The notes: generated from the letters alone by a model not told the origin. A stretch of 64,000 bases of DNA from JBCDHN01 sp965224535 (GCA_965224535.1 CBDCZR010000019.1:186001-250000), one strand, 5' to 3'; shown: positions 45,067 through 54,130, numbered from the stretch's first letter. Numbers and translations are program-made.

Positions 45067-46422
45067 TCAGGCCAAAATCTGCGACAACTGGCCGTTACTG
45101 TCCGCGTATCGGCCGCGCTCGATGCCTAGCACGCGCAACTGCGTGAGCCACAGGTTCGCCAAGGGTGTGCGTGGCTCGCATTGGATGTGGTTGCCGAGTT
45201 TTAGCGCTCCGCCACCGCCGCCGGCCAACACCACCGGCAGGTCGTTGTACTGGTGCGTGGCCCCATCGCCGATTCCCGCTCCCAGGGTGAGCATGGTGTT
45301 GTCGAGCAACGTCGTGCCATCGGCTTCCTCGATCGAATCCAACGTTGCGACGATGCGGGCGAACGCGCTGAGGTGGAAGCGGTCCAGCGCGAGCAAATCC
45401 TCGAGCCACTTCGGCTGGTCGTGCGTCATGCTGTGATGATTTCGCGGATTGTCGAAGACGCCCTCGTAGTTGGTCTGCGTGCTCCAGCGCTCCGGAGCAA
45501 CCATCAGCGTGGCCACGTTGGTAAGCCCGGCTTGCAGCGCGGTCACGAACAAATCGCCCATCACGCGGATGTACTCGTTGCGCGGCAGCACTTCGGCGGG
45601 GCGCTCGATGCGGTGCTCGCGCAAATCGGCCTTCATCGCTTCGATGCGGTCCATGCGCGTCTCGATCGAGCGGATCGCCTCAAAATATTCCTCGAATTTC
45701 CGCTGGTCGGCCGATCCCAGGCGCTTGCGCAGTCGCCGGGCGTTGCCTAACGCAAGATCTGTGATGTTGCGATTGCGCGTGTTCTGCTTCGTGCCAAAAA
45801 GCCGGTCGTACACCTGGCGTGGGTTGCGCATCGACGGCGCTACGTGGCCGGTGCCATACCACGATACGTTGTCGAAGTAGATCGACTCGATGTTGTCCTT
45901 GTGGTCGTTGCAACTCAGCTCCAGCGTGGGGAACGGCGTGTTTTGGCCGATCGAATCCGCGGCAATGTGGTCGAGCGTGCGCGCCAGCGGGTAGGCGGAG
46001 TTTTTCACCTCGTAAGGCGCCACGCTGGTGAGGAAACACGAACCAGCCTGAGCGTGGGAATCGGTGCCCTGCTGAAAGGTGCGATCCAGGCCCGTGATGA
46101 GCGCGATTTTGTCCCGCACATCGTGCAACGGCGCGAGCGTCTGCGTAAAAGTGAGCGGATGCGTGCCGGCCGGCGCGGATTGGCCCTCAAAGCGCCAGAC
46201 GTTGTTTTGGCTGGCAAATTTCGGCAGCGCGCGGTCGCTTTCGCCGGGGAAAAATCCGCGTCGCACCAGGCCATTCGGCAGATAGAAAAAAGCGAGGCGT
46301 TGCGCGGGTTTTGCGGTTGCTGCCGCTGCGGCGAGGCTCTCGAACCAGGGCAGGCTCAAGACGGCTCCACCGGCGCCGGCGATGAATTTGCGGCGGGAAG
46401 GATTTTTTGGCTTAGTTTTCAC
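45067..46422 (-). CDS. DUF1552 secreted protein (copy 2)
   Basis: A GTG at 46422 gives 451 residues with a TAT signal (SRRKFIAGAGG). Family landmarks are FFYLPNGLVRRGFFPG, ALITGLDRTFQQGTDSH, LGSADQRKFEEYFEAIRSIE and DNTMLTLGAGIGDGATHQYNDLPVVLAGGG. It is only distantly similar to copy 1. A TGA-terminated short gap separates it from the DUF58 gene. The role is unknown. Confidence 0.92.
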   Translation of the reverse strand: MKTKPKNPSRRKFIAGAGGAVLSLPWFESLAAAAATAKPAQRLAFFYLPNGLVRRGFFPGESDRALPKFASQNNVWRFEGQSAPAGTHPLTFTQTLAPLHDVRDKIALITGLDRTFQQGTDSHAQAGSCFLTSVAPYEVKNSAYPLARTLDHIAADSIGQNTPFPTLELSCNDHKDNIESIYFDNVSWYGTGHVAPSMRNPRQVYDRLFGTKQNTRNRNITDLALGNARRLRKRLGSADQRKFEEYFEAIRSIETRMDRIEAMKADLREHRIERPAEVLPRNEYIRVMGDLFVTALQAGLTNVATLMVAPERWSTQTNYEGVFDNPRNHHSMTHDQPKWLEDLLALDRFHLSAFARIVATLDSIEEADGTTLLDNTMLTLGAGIGDGATHQYNDLPVVLAGGGGGALKLGNHIQCEPRTPLANLWLTQLRVLGIERGRYADSNGQLSQILA

Positions 46423-46583
46423 GTTTGGCGGCCAATTTTGCGGGTTTGATGACGCCCAAGCGTTACACCCGCGACCAAGTGGATGCAAACCGAAGCCTAT
46501 CGCCCTACACCTCGCCAAAACCGGCCGGTTTGGCCATTTTTCTGGCCCACGTCCAAATCCGCAGCTAGCGCTTGGCAAGCATG

Positions 46584-47008
46584 TCAGGGTGTGTCTCGAT
46601 TGCTGGTGAAGCCCGGCCCGCCCGCGGCCACATAACCCTGGCTGGCGCCGGATTCATCCGGGCTGACCCAGAACGCGTAAAACCGCCCCTGCCGCAAATG
46701 GAAGCGAAAACGGACCTTTTTCCCGGAAATCGCGGCCAAATCCGGAACGTCGCGCCAACGCAGCCGAATCCGCGTTCCGCCAGTTTTTTCCGCAATCCGA
46801 AAAGTTGGCGTCCCACGTCGATGGGGATGACCTCGGGCGGTTGAAGCAGGTACGGCGGGGAAACCGGCTCAGTGCGCGCAAATTCCGCCGGCCGGGGCGG
46901 CCACTGCTCCGGCAAGACGATGCCGTTGGGCAAAACCTCGCCGGCGCGGGCGAGGTTTGCGGTTAGGATGAGCGGCAAAAGGCCGCAAGCCGCGAAAAAC
47001 CGGGTCAT
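46584..47008 (-). pseudogene. Internally deleted secreted glycoside-hydrolase-like gene
   Basis: The ATG at 47008 starts a signal peptide and the segment PYLLQPPEVIPIDVGRQLF, which in full-length PVC proteins leads into a five-bladed beta-propeller. Here it jumps straight to a C-terminal end in another frame (GTRIRLRWRDVPDLAAISG, then FYAFWVSPDESG) with a stop at 46584. Several hundred residues are missing. Family naming (GH32/43-like) is from memory of the N-terminal pattern and is tentative; the deletion itself is clear. Confidence 0.6.
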
Positions 47009-47205
47009 GCTGAAAACGGAGCGCACCTTGGCTGCATTTTCCACCTTTGTTCGCTCACAAGCCGAATCCAGCGTTCGCTGGGAGTGCCGGTGAGGTCCTC
47101 GGGGATTTCGTAGGATTCCAGCTGTTGGTTGTCGAGGTGACGGTAGCTGACGAAGGCCAAGTATTCCGGGCGCAGGTCTTCGGGGGTGGTGAGGGAGGCG
47201 CGCAT
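47005..47205 (-). pseudogene. TIR-domain gene fragment 1
   Basis: The 66-residue ORF reads PEYLAFVSYRHLDN, the first strand of a TIR domain, then QLESYEIPEDLTGTPSERW, which normally follows ~12-15 residues later. An internal deletion and an early stop leave only the first third of the domain. Its stop overlaps the start of the decayed hydrolase gene. Confidence 0.6.
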
Positions 47206-47363
47206 ACTTGCCTGTTGAACTATAGCCGGAGGCCAACAGGTAAACCGTCAACCGGCTTGCTGGGGCAACGTATCGGGGCGATTTCTGCCACGTCAAGGTC
47301 CGGGCGCCGGGAAATCGCCCAGGTGGCGGGCGCCGCGGCTCCGGGGGATCCGGCTCGGCCGCT

Positions 47364-47565
47364 TCAGTACGGCGGCGACCCGAGTGAGGCCCAAAACTGG
47401 GCACGAAGCCAATTCGGCCCTATGATCGCCAGCACTGCATCGGCCGCCTCGATCCGTCCAGTGATGTGGCCAGATCCATGAAAACGTTTCCTTTGCCGAA
47501 TCGTGCCTCCAGGTGATCGAAAAGCCGACCGGCGCCACTCGGGTCATCAGATTCTGCGGTGGCTG
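47364..47565 (-). pseudogene. TIR-domain gene fragment 2
   Basis: One frame reads SDDPSGAGRLFDHLEARFGK followed by VFMDL, and a second frame IEAADAVLAIIGPNWLRAQF up to a stop at 47364. Together these are helix 1, strand B and the strand C-D region of a TIR domain with a frameshift and the middle deleted. A 10-bp inverted repeat (47276-47285 / 47311-47320) lies just beyond its end. This is a different TIR subtype from fragment 1. Confidence 0.6.
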
Positions 47566-47765
47566 ACGAAGACTTTCAATTCGGCAGGAAAATGGGTGGA
47601 CCGGCCCATGATCTTGACGTTCGCCGCATTCGCTTCAGCCCTGAAAGCTTTAACCCCGCGGGCGCGTCCAAGCTCTTGTCGTCGTCACATGGCTTGGTTT
47701 GCCTTCCGCGGGTGCTGAGCTATGCTTTCGTGGTCTGTCCCTTCGTTCGTTTTCGTGAATCCGCA

Positions 47766-48560
47766 ATGACCAAAATCCTCCGACTTGTGGGCCGCGCCAT
47801 TCTTGACGCGGTCGCTTACGCCGGCCAGGTGGGGTTTCTTGCGGTGGAAACGGTAAAATCGCCATTTTTGGGCAAAATTCGGCCCAATTTGCTCGGCCAA
47901 CAGCTCGTTCGGATCGGGTTTGGCTCGCAATTCGTGGTCGTCGTCACCGGGGCCTTCACCGGCGCGGTTTTTGCGGCGCAGAGCTACTACACCTTCAGTA
48001 CCGTGGGGCTGGAAACGGCCGTGGGTTCGGTGGTTTCGATCGCGCTTTGCCGGGAGTTAGGGCCGGTGTTGACGGGGCTGATGGTCACCGGGCGGGTAGG
48101 GGCGGCCATGGCGGCGGAAATCGGCACGATGAAGGTGACCGAGCAAATCGACGCCCTGCGCAGTTTGGGGGTTCATCCGGTGGATTACCTGGTGTTTCCG
48201 CGCTTCTTTGGGATGGTCATTTCCATGCCGTTGCTCATCGCGGAATCGATCGGTTTCGGCATCATTGCCTCCTACCTGGTTACGGTGAAGGGGCTGGGTG
48301 TCCCGGGGGCGTTTTACATGAACCACGTGCGCAATTTTACCGCGCCGGAGGATATCGGCATCGGGATGATCAAGGGCTTCTTTTTCGCGATCATCATCGT
48401 GCTGGTGAGCTGCCAAAACGGGCTTTCCGTGCGAAATGGAGCGGTTGACGTGGGCCGCAACACGACTGCTTCGGTCGTGACGGCCTCGCTGCTCATCCTC
48501 ATCGCCAATTTTTTCCTAACCGTGCTGCTCAACCACTTTTTCCCCATTCGCCTGACCTGA
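47766..48560 (+). CDS. mlaE: Mla-type ABC transporter permease
   Basis: The ATG at 47766 gives 264 residues with five or six TM helices and the MlaE motifs ALCRELGPVLTGLMVTGRVGAAMAAEIGTM and EQIDALRSLGVHPVDYLV. It forms the inner-membrane channel of the phospholipid transport system that keeps the outer membrane asymmetric. It heads the mlaEFD operon. An upstream in-frame extension to 47559 lacks hydrophobic or family features and is not included. Confidence 0.95.
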   Translation: MTKILRLVGRAILDAVAYAGQVGFLAVETVKSPFLGKIRPNLLGQQLVRIGFGSQFVVVVTGAFTGAVFAAQSYYTFSTVGLETAVGSVVSIALCRELGPVLTGLMVTGRVGAAMAAEIGTMKVTEQIDALRSLGVHPVDYLVFPRFFGMVISMPLLIAESIGFGIIASYLVTVKGLGVPGAFYMNHVRNFTAPEDIGIGMIKGFFFAIIIVLVSCQNGLSVRNGAVDVGRNTTASVVTASLLILIANFFLTVLLNHFFPIRLT

Positions 48561-48561
48561 C

Positions 48562-49347
48562 ATGAGCGCCAGTTCCGCGAGCGACGACGATTGGTTCCTG
48601 CAAATCGAGGACGTGCACAAGTCCTTCGGCGCCCAGGAGGTTTTGCGGGGCATGAACCTGAAGGTGCGCCGCGGCGAGACCATGGTCATCATTGGCGGCA
48701 GCGGCACGGGCAAGAGCGTGACGCTCAAGCACGTCATGGGCCTGCTGCAACCGGACGAAGGCCGCGTTTTTGTGGATGGCGAGGAGGTGAACGTGTTGCC
48801 CGAGCGCAAATTGGGCGCCATCCGGCGCAAGATTGGGTTGCTCTTCCAGGACGGCGCGTTGTTCGATAGTCTGAACGTGGCCGAAAACGTCGCTTTCCCG
48901 CTGTTTGAGGCCGGTTTGCGCGACCGCTCGGCCGTTTTCGAACGCGTCCGCGAAGCCCTGACGGTGGTGAACCTGCAAGAGCACCTGGCCAAGATGCCCA
49001 ACAACCTGAGCGGCGGCATGCGCAAACGCGTCTCCCTGGCCCGCGCTATCGTCACCAAGCCGGAGTGCATTCTCTACGACGAGCCAACTTCCGGGCTGGA
49101 CCCCGTGGTTTCCGATCAAATCAACATTTTGATCCGCGAGATGCAGGCGCGCTACCGCATCACCAGCCTGGTCGTCACCCACGATATGAAAAGCGCCTAC
49201 CACGTGGGCGACCGCATCGCTTACGCGCGCGAAGGCCGCGTCTACTTTGTGGGAACGCCCGACGAGTTAAGGAATTGCGACGATCCCGACGTCCAAGATT
49301 TCCTGGAAGGCCGCTCTCGACCTACCACCGATTCCAAGGCATCTTAA
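48562..49347 (+). CDS. mlaF: Mla-type ABC transporter ATPase
   Basis: The 261-residue ATPase has Walker A GGSGTGKS, signature LSGGMRKRVSLARAI and Walker B ILYDEPTSGLDPV, with LFQDGALFDSLNVAENVAFPL typical of MlaF. It starts 2 bases after the mlaE stop. It powers lipid transport together with MlaE and MlaD. Confidence 0.95.
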   Translation: MSASSASDDDWFLQIEDVHKSFGAQEVLRGMNLKVRRGETMVIIGGSGTGKSVTLKHVMGLLQPDEGRVFVDGEEVNVLPERKLGAIRRKIGLLFQDGALFDSLNVAENVAFPLFEAGLRDRSAVFERVREALTVVNLQEHLAKMPNNLSGGMRKRVSLARAIVTKPECILYDEPTSGLDPVVSDQINILIREMQARYRITSLVVTHDMKSAYHVGDRIAYAREGRVYFVGTPDELRNCDDPDVQDFLEGRSRPTTDSKAS

Positions 49348-49359
49348 CCGCAACGAACC

Positions 49360-50439
49360 ATGCAAGACGAAACCGTCATTCGCCGGGAACGCACCGAACT
49401 CTACGTCGGCCTGTTCATCGTAGCCGGCTTAGCCATGCTGGGGGCCATGATTTGGCAATTCAGCTCCATCACCGACCGTTTTCGGCCCAGCTACGATCTC
49501 ACCATCACCCTGCCGGACGCCACCGGCGTCATTATCAACGCCCCGGTGCGTCTGGCCGGCGTCAACGTGGGCAAGGTCAAATCCCGCGCGTTTACCGAAA
49601 ATTTTCGCGGCATCCAGATTGGCCTGGAAATTTACGACGAATTCCGCATTCCGGAGAAATCGGAGTTTTCCTCCTCCACCAGCGGGCTCATGGGCGACAA
49701 CTACATCAAGGTCGTGCCCCCGGACCGGCCCACGGGAAAGTACATCGCCAAAGGCGCGACAATCGATGGCGGCGGGGCGGATTTGATCTCCGACCTGACC
49801 TCGCGGGCCACGGCTTTGAGCGATCAAATGGCCATGGTCCTGGGCGAGCTGGATTCCGCCGTGCGCGAAACCCGCGTGGTGGTGGAAAATCTGACCAGCG
49901 TCTCGGAAAAATTCGACCGCAAGGTGATGAGCGAAGGCAACGTCGGCAATTTTGACGCCACCATGGAAAAATTGAGCGAAACGACCGACAACCTGGCCGT
50001 TGCCTCCGAAAAACTGGCCCCGCTCATCGATGAGAGCAAAAACACCGTGAAAACGGCGGCTGAACCGTTTGAGGAGGCCAAGGAGATGATCGCGAAGCTG
50101 GATGAATCGATCGAAAAGATCAACCCCGCCTTCGAGGAGTTGGAACCGACGATCAAGGACCTTCGCGAGACGATCAACAAGGCCAACGAGGCCATCGACC
50201 AGATCACGAAGGGAGACGGCTTGATCGCGGCGATCATTGCCGACGAGGAATTGAAGGGCGACGTCAAGAGCCTCATCGCCAACCTGGAAAAGCACGGGGT
50301 GTTAGGCTACAAAAAGGGCAGGGAACGCGATGACGCGAGCGAAACGAAGAAGGCGAGCGTAGGCGCGAAGACCGACACGTCATCCGGAGGCGCCTCTAAC
50401 TCCGGCGCGAGCCGTTGGGGGATGTTTCGCAAGAGGTAG
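49360..50439 (+). CDS. mlaD: Mla-type MCE-domain lipid-binding protein
   Basis: The 359-residue protein has one TM helix (residues ~12-34) and an MCE domain (~42-130: GVIINAPVRLAGVNVGKVK and SGLMGDNYIKV). A long coiled-coil region (about 150-310, many LxxT/AxE heptads) and a charged tail follow, making it longer than proteobacterial MlaD and more like MCE proteins with a helical extension. It ends the operon; no mlaB or mlaC is present. Confidence 0.92.
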   Translation: MQDETVIRRERTELYVGLFIVAGLAMLGAMIWQFSSITDRFRPSYDLTITLPDATGVIINAPVRLAGVNVGKVKSRAFTENFRGIQIGLEIYDEFRIPEKSEFSSSTSGLMGDNYIKVVPPDRPTGKYIAKGATIDGGGADLISDLTSRATALSDQMAMVLGELDSAVRETRVVVENLTSVSEKFDRKVMSEGNVGNFDATMEKLSETTDNLAVASEKLAPLIDESKNTVKTAAEPFEEAKEMIAKLDESIEKINPAFEELEPTIKDLRETINKANEAIDQITKGDGLIAAIIADEELKGDVKSLIANLEKHGVLGYKKGRERDDASETKKASVGAKTDTSSGGASNSGASRWGMFRKR

Positions 50440-50545
50440 CTGGGATCCAGCGCCATGCCTGGGTTTGGGCGCAAACTTGGCCTCAAATTCGCCAGACGTT
50501 TCACCAAAGCCCTTGAGTTCGCTTCCCTCGCCGCTAAGTTGCGCG

Positions 50546-50785
50546 ATGATTTTGGATACCCTGCCCGAAGTTCAATCTCTGAGCATGGATGAGAAGACGG
50601 TTCTCGCCAACGAACTGTTGGATGAACTCAATGCGCCTCCGGTTTGCGCAAGTCAAGAAGGCGCAATCCTGGACGTCTTGAACGAACGGTATGAAGCCTA
50701 TCGTGAAGGCAACAACTCTGGCGCGAATTGGGCTGAGGTCAGGGCTAGATTGCAGGAAAAAACCGGGGCGTCATGGCGGAGGTAA
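50546..50785 (+). CDS. Addiction module antitoxin
   Basis: The ATG at 50546 gives 79 residues matching the putative addiction module component family (PF09720): LSMDEKTVLANELLDELNAP, ILDVLNERYEAYREGNN and WAEVRARLQEK. The partner RelE/ParE toxin that normally overlaps the 3' end survives only as a fragment. Confidence 0.78.
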   Translation: MILDTLPEVQSLSMDEKTVLANELLDELNAPPVCASQEGAILDVLNERYEAYREGNNSGANWAEVRARLQEKTGASWRR

Positions 50786-50830
50786 TCGTGGGCGGCAAGG
50801 GATGGTGGGAGACGAATGCAGAACGTCTCC
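50773..50830 (+). pseudogene. Remnant of a RelE/ParE-type toxin start
   Basis: An ATG at 50773 overlapping the antitoxin end opens with MAEVIV and soon WWETNAERL, resembling the first strand and helix of ParE toxins with the intervening part deleted. It then loses all similarity. Tentative. Confidence 0.35.
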
Positions 50831-50857
50831 AAAATCCAATTTCGCTTGGCAATTGCT

Positions 50858-51271
50858 CTATTCGAACGGGTTCACGGTCCGAATCTCCGCTCGATCGAAA
50901 TCGTGGACGTTGCGGGTTGCCACGATCAAGTTGTGGCGAACGGCCGTGGCGGCAATTTGGCCGTCAATCGCGGCCATAACCAAACCTTCGCGGCGCCACT
51001 TTGCGCGAAGCTGCCCCCAAACATGGGCCACGCTTGCGTTGAAGCTTAGAATTCGGCCATCCATGATTTTGCAGGTCGTGGTCAACCACTGCTGAAGTTC
51101 CGTTTGCCGCTTGCCCGGTTCGAGATTCTCGATGCCGTAGCGGATTTCTCCGATCGTTATCGTGCTTGCGTACAGTTGGCTTTGATGGTCGCTCAGCCAC
51201 TGGCGCACTTTGTCATCGTAATTTGGCCGCGTCGGCTCGCTCAGGATGTTGGTATCGACCAGAAAGCTCAT
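50858..51271 (-). CDS. vapC: PIN-domain toxin VapC
   Basis: The 137-residue protein has the PIN acidic residues in FLVDTNILSE, ASTITIGEIRYGIENL and AAIDGQIAATAVRHNL, with TRNVHDFDRAEI at the end. It is a ribonuclease toxin. Its ATG overlaps the antitoxin stop (ATGA at 51268-51271). Confidence 0.93.
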   Translation of the reverse strand: MSFLVDTNILSEPTRPNYDDKVRQWLSDHQSQLYASTITIGEIRYGIENLEPGKRQTELQQWLTTTCKIMDGRILSFNASVAHVWGQLRAKWRREGLVMAAIDGQIAATAVRHNLIVATRNVHDFDRAEIRTVNPFE

Positions 51272-51513
51272 GAAATGTCCACCTCGCGAGGTGGCTCCTT
51301 GGACCGCTCGGGGATGGGGAACGAATGCGGACAGGAGAACAAGTGATCGACCAGCCCCTCATTGGGCGGGCCGGGTACCGCTACCGGCCGCAAAGTGATG
51401 AGGTTCGCGTCATCCAAATCCACTTCAAACCCGTCTCCGGGATTGAGGTTGAGTCTGCTGCGGATTTCCAACGGGAGTTCGATTTCTCCAGATGGTGAGA
51501 GGGTTGTGGTCAC
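51268..51513 (-). CDS. vapB: AbrB-type antitoxin VapB
   Basis: The 81-residue protein starts with a swapped-hairpin AbrB/SpoVT motif (LSPSGEIELPLEIRSRLNLN, PGDGFEVDLDD) that binds DNA; the C-terminal tail, rich in Pro and Glu, probably wraps the toxin. It is paired with vapC. Confidence 0.88.
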   Translation of the reverse strand: MTTTLSPSGEIELPLEIRSRLNLNPGDGFEVDLDDANLITLRPVAVPGPPNEGLVDHLFSCPHSFPIPERSKEPPREVDIS

Positions 51514-51660
51514 GTTGAAACAAATTCTAGGTTTTGGGATGAATCAAGGAAGAACGCAACTGGCTCTACGTCTCGGCAGACGAATGGAGGCAAACGAATG
51601 ACAAACGCGAGACATCCCCCAAAAAACTCCCATTCGCTTGCCTTGATTCGCTTGCCGGTC

Positions 51661-53058
51661 TTAGTCCGTGGACCGGCCGTAGCGTTGGTCAGGTTCGAAA
51701 TCGATCGCCGGGTTCAGCGATGAAATCACCGGCGTATAGTCTTCACGCCGGGCCTTCATGAACTTTCCCAGCTGATCCTGGAAACCGGGGTAAGAGGTGT
51801 TGATGCAGTCGGTGTCCTCGATGATGGTCTCGCCGTCGGCGTAGAGGCCGGCGATGGCGAAGGCCATGCCGACGCGGTGGTCGCCAAAACTGTTGAGACG
51901 CGCGCCTTTGAGCTTTGCGCCGCCGTGAATTTCCATGCCGTCGAAGAATTCCTGCACTTCCACGCCCATGAGCCGCAGGTTGTTGGCCACGCTGGCAATG
52001 CGGTCGGATTCTTTGACGCGCAGCTCTTTGGCGTCGCGAATTTTCGTGCGGCCCTCGGCCAGCGCACCGGCAACGGCGATGACCGGAAGCTCGTCGATGA
52101 CGTTGGGGATGTCCTCGCCTTCGATGACCGTGCCTTTGAGCCGGCCGCCGTGAATTTCAATGCTGCCGACCGGCTCCCCGCAGTCGGTGTGCTCGATGAC
52201 TTCGGTGATTTGCGCGCCCATGCGGATAAGCGTTTTCAAAATTCCGGTGCGCGTCTCGTTCAAACCCACGTTGCGGATGGAGAGATGCGCCCCGGGCATG
52301 GCGGAAGCGGCGATGACCCAGAAGGCGGCGCTGGAAACGTCCCCGGGCACGGAAAAATCGCGCGATTCCAGCGTCTGGCCGCCCCAAATCGAGATTCGCT
52401 CCTCGTCGCGCAGCGTTTTGACGCGAAAGTAGTTGAGCATGCGCTCGGTGTGGTCGCGGGTTCGCAGGGGCTCGGTCACGGTGGACTTGCCCTTGGTGAA
52501 GAGCGCGGCCAGCAGGATGGCGCTTTTAACCTGGGCGCTGGCGACGGGCAGTTGGTAGTCGATGGAGTGCAGTTCTGCGCCGCGAATCACCACCGGCGCG
52601 GTATCGCCCTCGCCCTTGGCGGTGAGGCGGCCGCCCATGATGGTGAGCGGCTCGATAATTCGGCGCATGGGCCGGCGCATCAACGATTCATCGCCGGTCA
52701 GCTCCGCTTTGAATCCCGCCGGCTGGCCGGCCAAAATTCCCGAAATCAGCCGCATGGTGGTGCCGGAATTTCCGCAGTCGATTTTGGTGTCCGCGGGTGA
52801 TTTGAGCCGGCCTTTGCGCCCCTGAACTTTCAGCTTGGTGGGGCCGAAGGGTCCCTCCTCTTCAACCATGATTTTGACGCCCAGTTGCCGAAACGCGCTA
52901 ACCGTGGCCAGACAGTCCTCGCTGGGCAAAAATCCGTCAATGGTGCAGGGCCCGTTGGCGAGCGCGGCCATCATGATGGCGCGGTGGGAGATGCTTTTGT
53001 CGCCGGGAACGGAGATTTCCGCCGTGATCGGCCGGCAACGCTTGACCTTGAATTCCAT
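51661..53058 (-). CDS. aroA: 3-phosphoshikimate 1-carboxyvinyltransferase (EPSP synthase)
   Basis: This 465-residue enzyme makes EPSP from shikimate-3-phosphate and PEP. Landmarks are SVPGDKSISHRAIMMAALA, DCGNSGTTMRLISGILAGQ, SAQVKSAILLAALF, RDHTERML and ELRVKESDRI near residue 345. It is full length with a short extra C-terminal tail. It is downstream of tyrA on the same strand, with a 173-base spacer containing an AT-rich inverted repeat. Confidence 0.97.
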   Translation of the reverse strand: MEFKVKRCRPITAEISVPGDKSISHRAIMMAALANGPCTIDGFLPSEDCLATVSAFRQLGVKIMVEEEGPFGPTKLKVQGRKGRLKSPADTKIDCGNSGTTMRLISGILAGQPAGFKAELTGDESLMRRPMRRIIEPLTIMGGRLTAKGEGDTAPVVIRGAELHSIDYQLPVASAQVKSAILLAALFTKGKSTVTEPLRTRDHTERMLNYFRVKTLRDEERISIWGGQTLESRDFSVPGDVSSAAFWVIAASAMPGAHLSIRNVGLNETRTGILKTLIRMGAQITEVIEHTDCGEPVGSIEIHGGRLKGTVIEGEDIPNVIDELPVIAVAGALAEGRTKIRDAKELRVKESDRIASVANNLRLMGVEVQEFFDGMEIHGGAKLKGARLNSFGDHRVGMAFAIAGLYADGETIIEDTDCINTSYPGFQDQLGKFMKARREDYTPVISSLNPAIDFEPDQRYGRSTD

Positions 53059-53060
53059 GG

Positions 53061-53239
53061 AAAGTTTTAAGTTTTCAGTTTCAAGTTTTAAGTGCGATGC
53101 GAGGGCGGTGGGCCTGCCGGGGCGGAAACAACGGGATCGCGATTCTCCGCACTAACAGACGGGTTTGTTTATTGGATGGGACTCAAGCTTTTTCGTTTTG
53201 GACTTAAAACTGAAAACTGAAAACTTGAAACTTAAAACT
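53061..53239. repeat. AT-rich inverted repeat between tyrA and aroA
   Basis: The arms 53061-53093 (AAGTTTTAAGTTTTCAGTTT...) and 53202-53239 (ACTTAAAACTGAAAACTGAA...) are imperfect reverse complements made of short repeats of the AAGTTTTAAG/CTTAAAACT type. They lie right at the aroA start and the tyrA end, so a transcript covering both genes would hold a long hairpin. The ~108 bases between the arms contain no gene. Confidence 0.65.
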
Positions 53240-54116
53240 CCTCGAGCCGGTCGCGAAGCTCCTTTGCGCGAGCCAGGTAGGCGGCTAGGTTCTTTTGGTC
53301 CCGATTGCGCAAAAACTCAAGCATTTCGCGCAGATTCCCGCGCAAATCTTCCAGCGCGGCCTGCACCTCGGCTTGATTTTCCAGCAGGATCTCCGCCCAC
53401 ATTTCCGGCGCGCCGGAGGCCACGCGCGTGGTGTCGCGAAATCCGCCGCCGCTGCATTCCATAGGCGAGGAATCGGCGCCTAACGCGGCCATAACGATGG
53501 CGGAAGCGGCGGCGTGAGGCAGGTGGCTGATGCGGGCGACCACGCGGTCGTGCTCGGCGGGATCCAGGAGGAAGGTGGATGCGCCCAGACTTTGCCAGAA
53601 TTCCAGGATTTTGCGCGTTTGCTCCTGGCTTTGCCCGGTTGGCGTGACGATGCAGCGCGCGTTTTGCAGCAAAGCCGCGTCGGCGTGTTCCAGGCCGGTT
53701 TTTTCCGATCCCGCCATGGGGTGGGAGCCGATGAAGTCGATTCCCACCCGGCCAAAAATTGGCTCCAATTCCGCGACGACCGCGCTTTTCACGCTACCGA
53801 CGTCGGTCACCACCGCGCCGTGGGCCATTCCCGCGTTTTCGCCAATTTCGCCGGAATCGACGATTTTTTGCGCCAATTGGCCCATTGCGCCGACCGGCGT
53901 CGCCAAGACGAGCAAGTCCGCTCCGGCCGCCGCCTCTTTTAAGTCCGCGAAAACCTGATTTTCGGCAAAACCGCGGGTTTTTAGGGCCTCACGCGCTTCT
54001 TGCCGCCGGGCCCAAAGCCGCAAATCGGCCCCCGGCAGGTATTTGCGCACCGCCAGGGCAATGGAGCCGCCGAGCAGTCCCGGACCGGCGACACAGACTT
54101 TCGGTTCGAGCTTCAG
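53232..54116 (-). CDS. tyrA: Prephenate dehydrogenase
   Basis: The protein contains the NAD-binding loop VAGPGLLGGSIALAV, VLATPVGAMGQLA, VTDVGSVKSAV, GSHPMAGSEKTGLEHA and SHLPHAAASAIV, all typical of TyrA; it converts prephenate to 4-hydroxyphenylpyruvate. The NAD loop lies upstream of the first canonical start (GTG at 54050), and no ATG, GTG or TTG occurs between the in-frame stop and the loop; CTG at 54116 is the best candidate start. A MITE ends 15 bases upstream, at 54131. Confidence 0.9.
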   Translation of the reverse strand: MKLEPKVCVAGPGLLGGSIALAVRKYLPGADLRLWARRQEAREALKTRGFAENQVFADLKEAAAGADLLVLATPVGAMGQLAQKIVDSGEIGENAGMAHGAVVTDVGSVKSAVVAELEPIFGRVGIDFIGSHPMAGSEKTGLEHADAALLQNARCIVTPTGQSQEQTRKILEFWQSLGASTFLLDPAEHDRVVARISHLPHAAASAIVMAALGADSSPMECSGGGFRDTTRVASGAPEMWAEILLENQAEVQAALEDLRGNLREMLEFLRNRDQKNLAAYLARAKELRDRLEEF

Positions 54117-54130
54117 CGCTTCAGCGTTAG

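Noticed and set aside
47559..47765. N-terminal extension of mlaE
   Set aside because: No hydrophobic or family features before ATG 47766.
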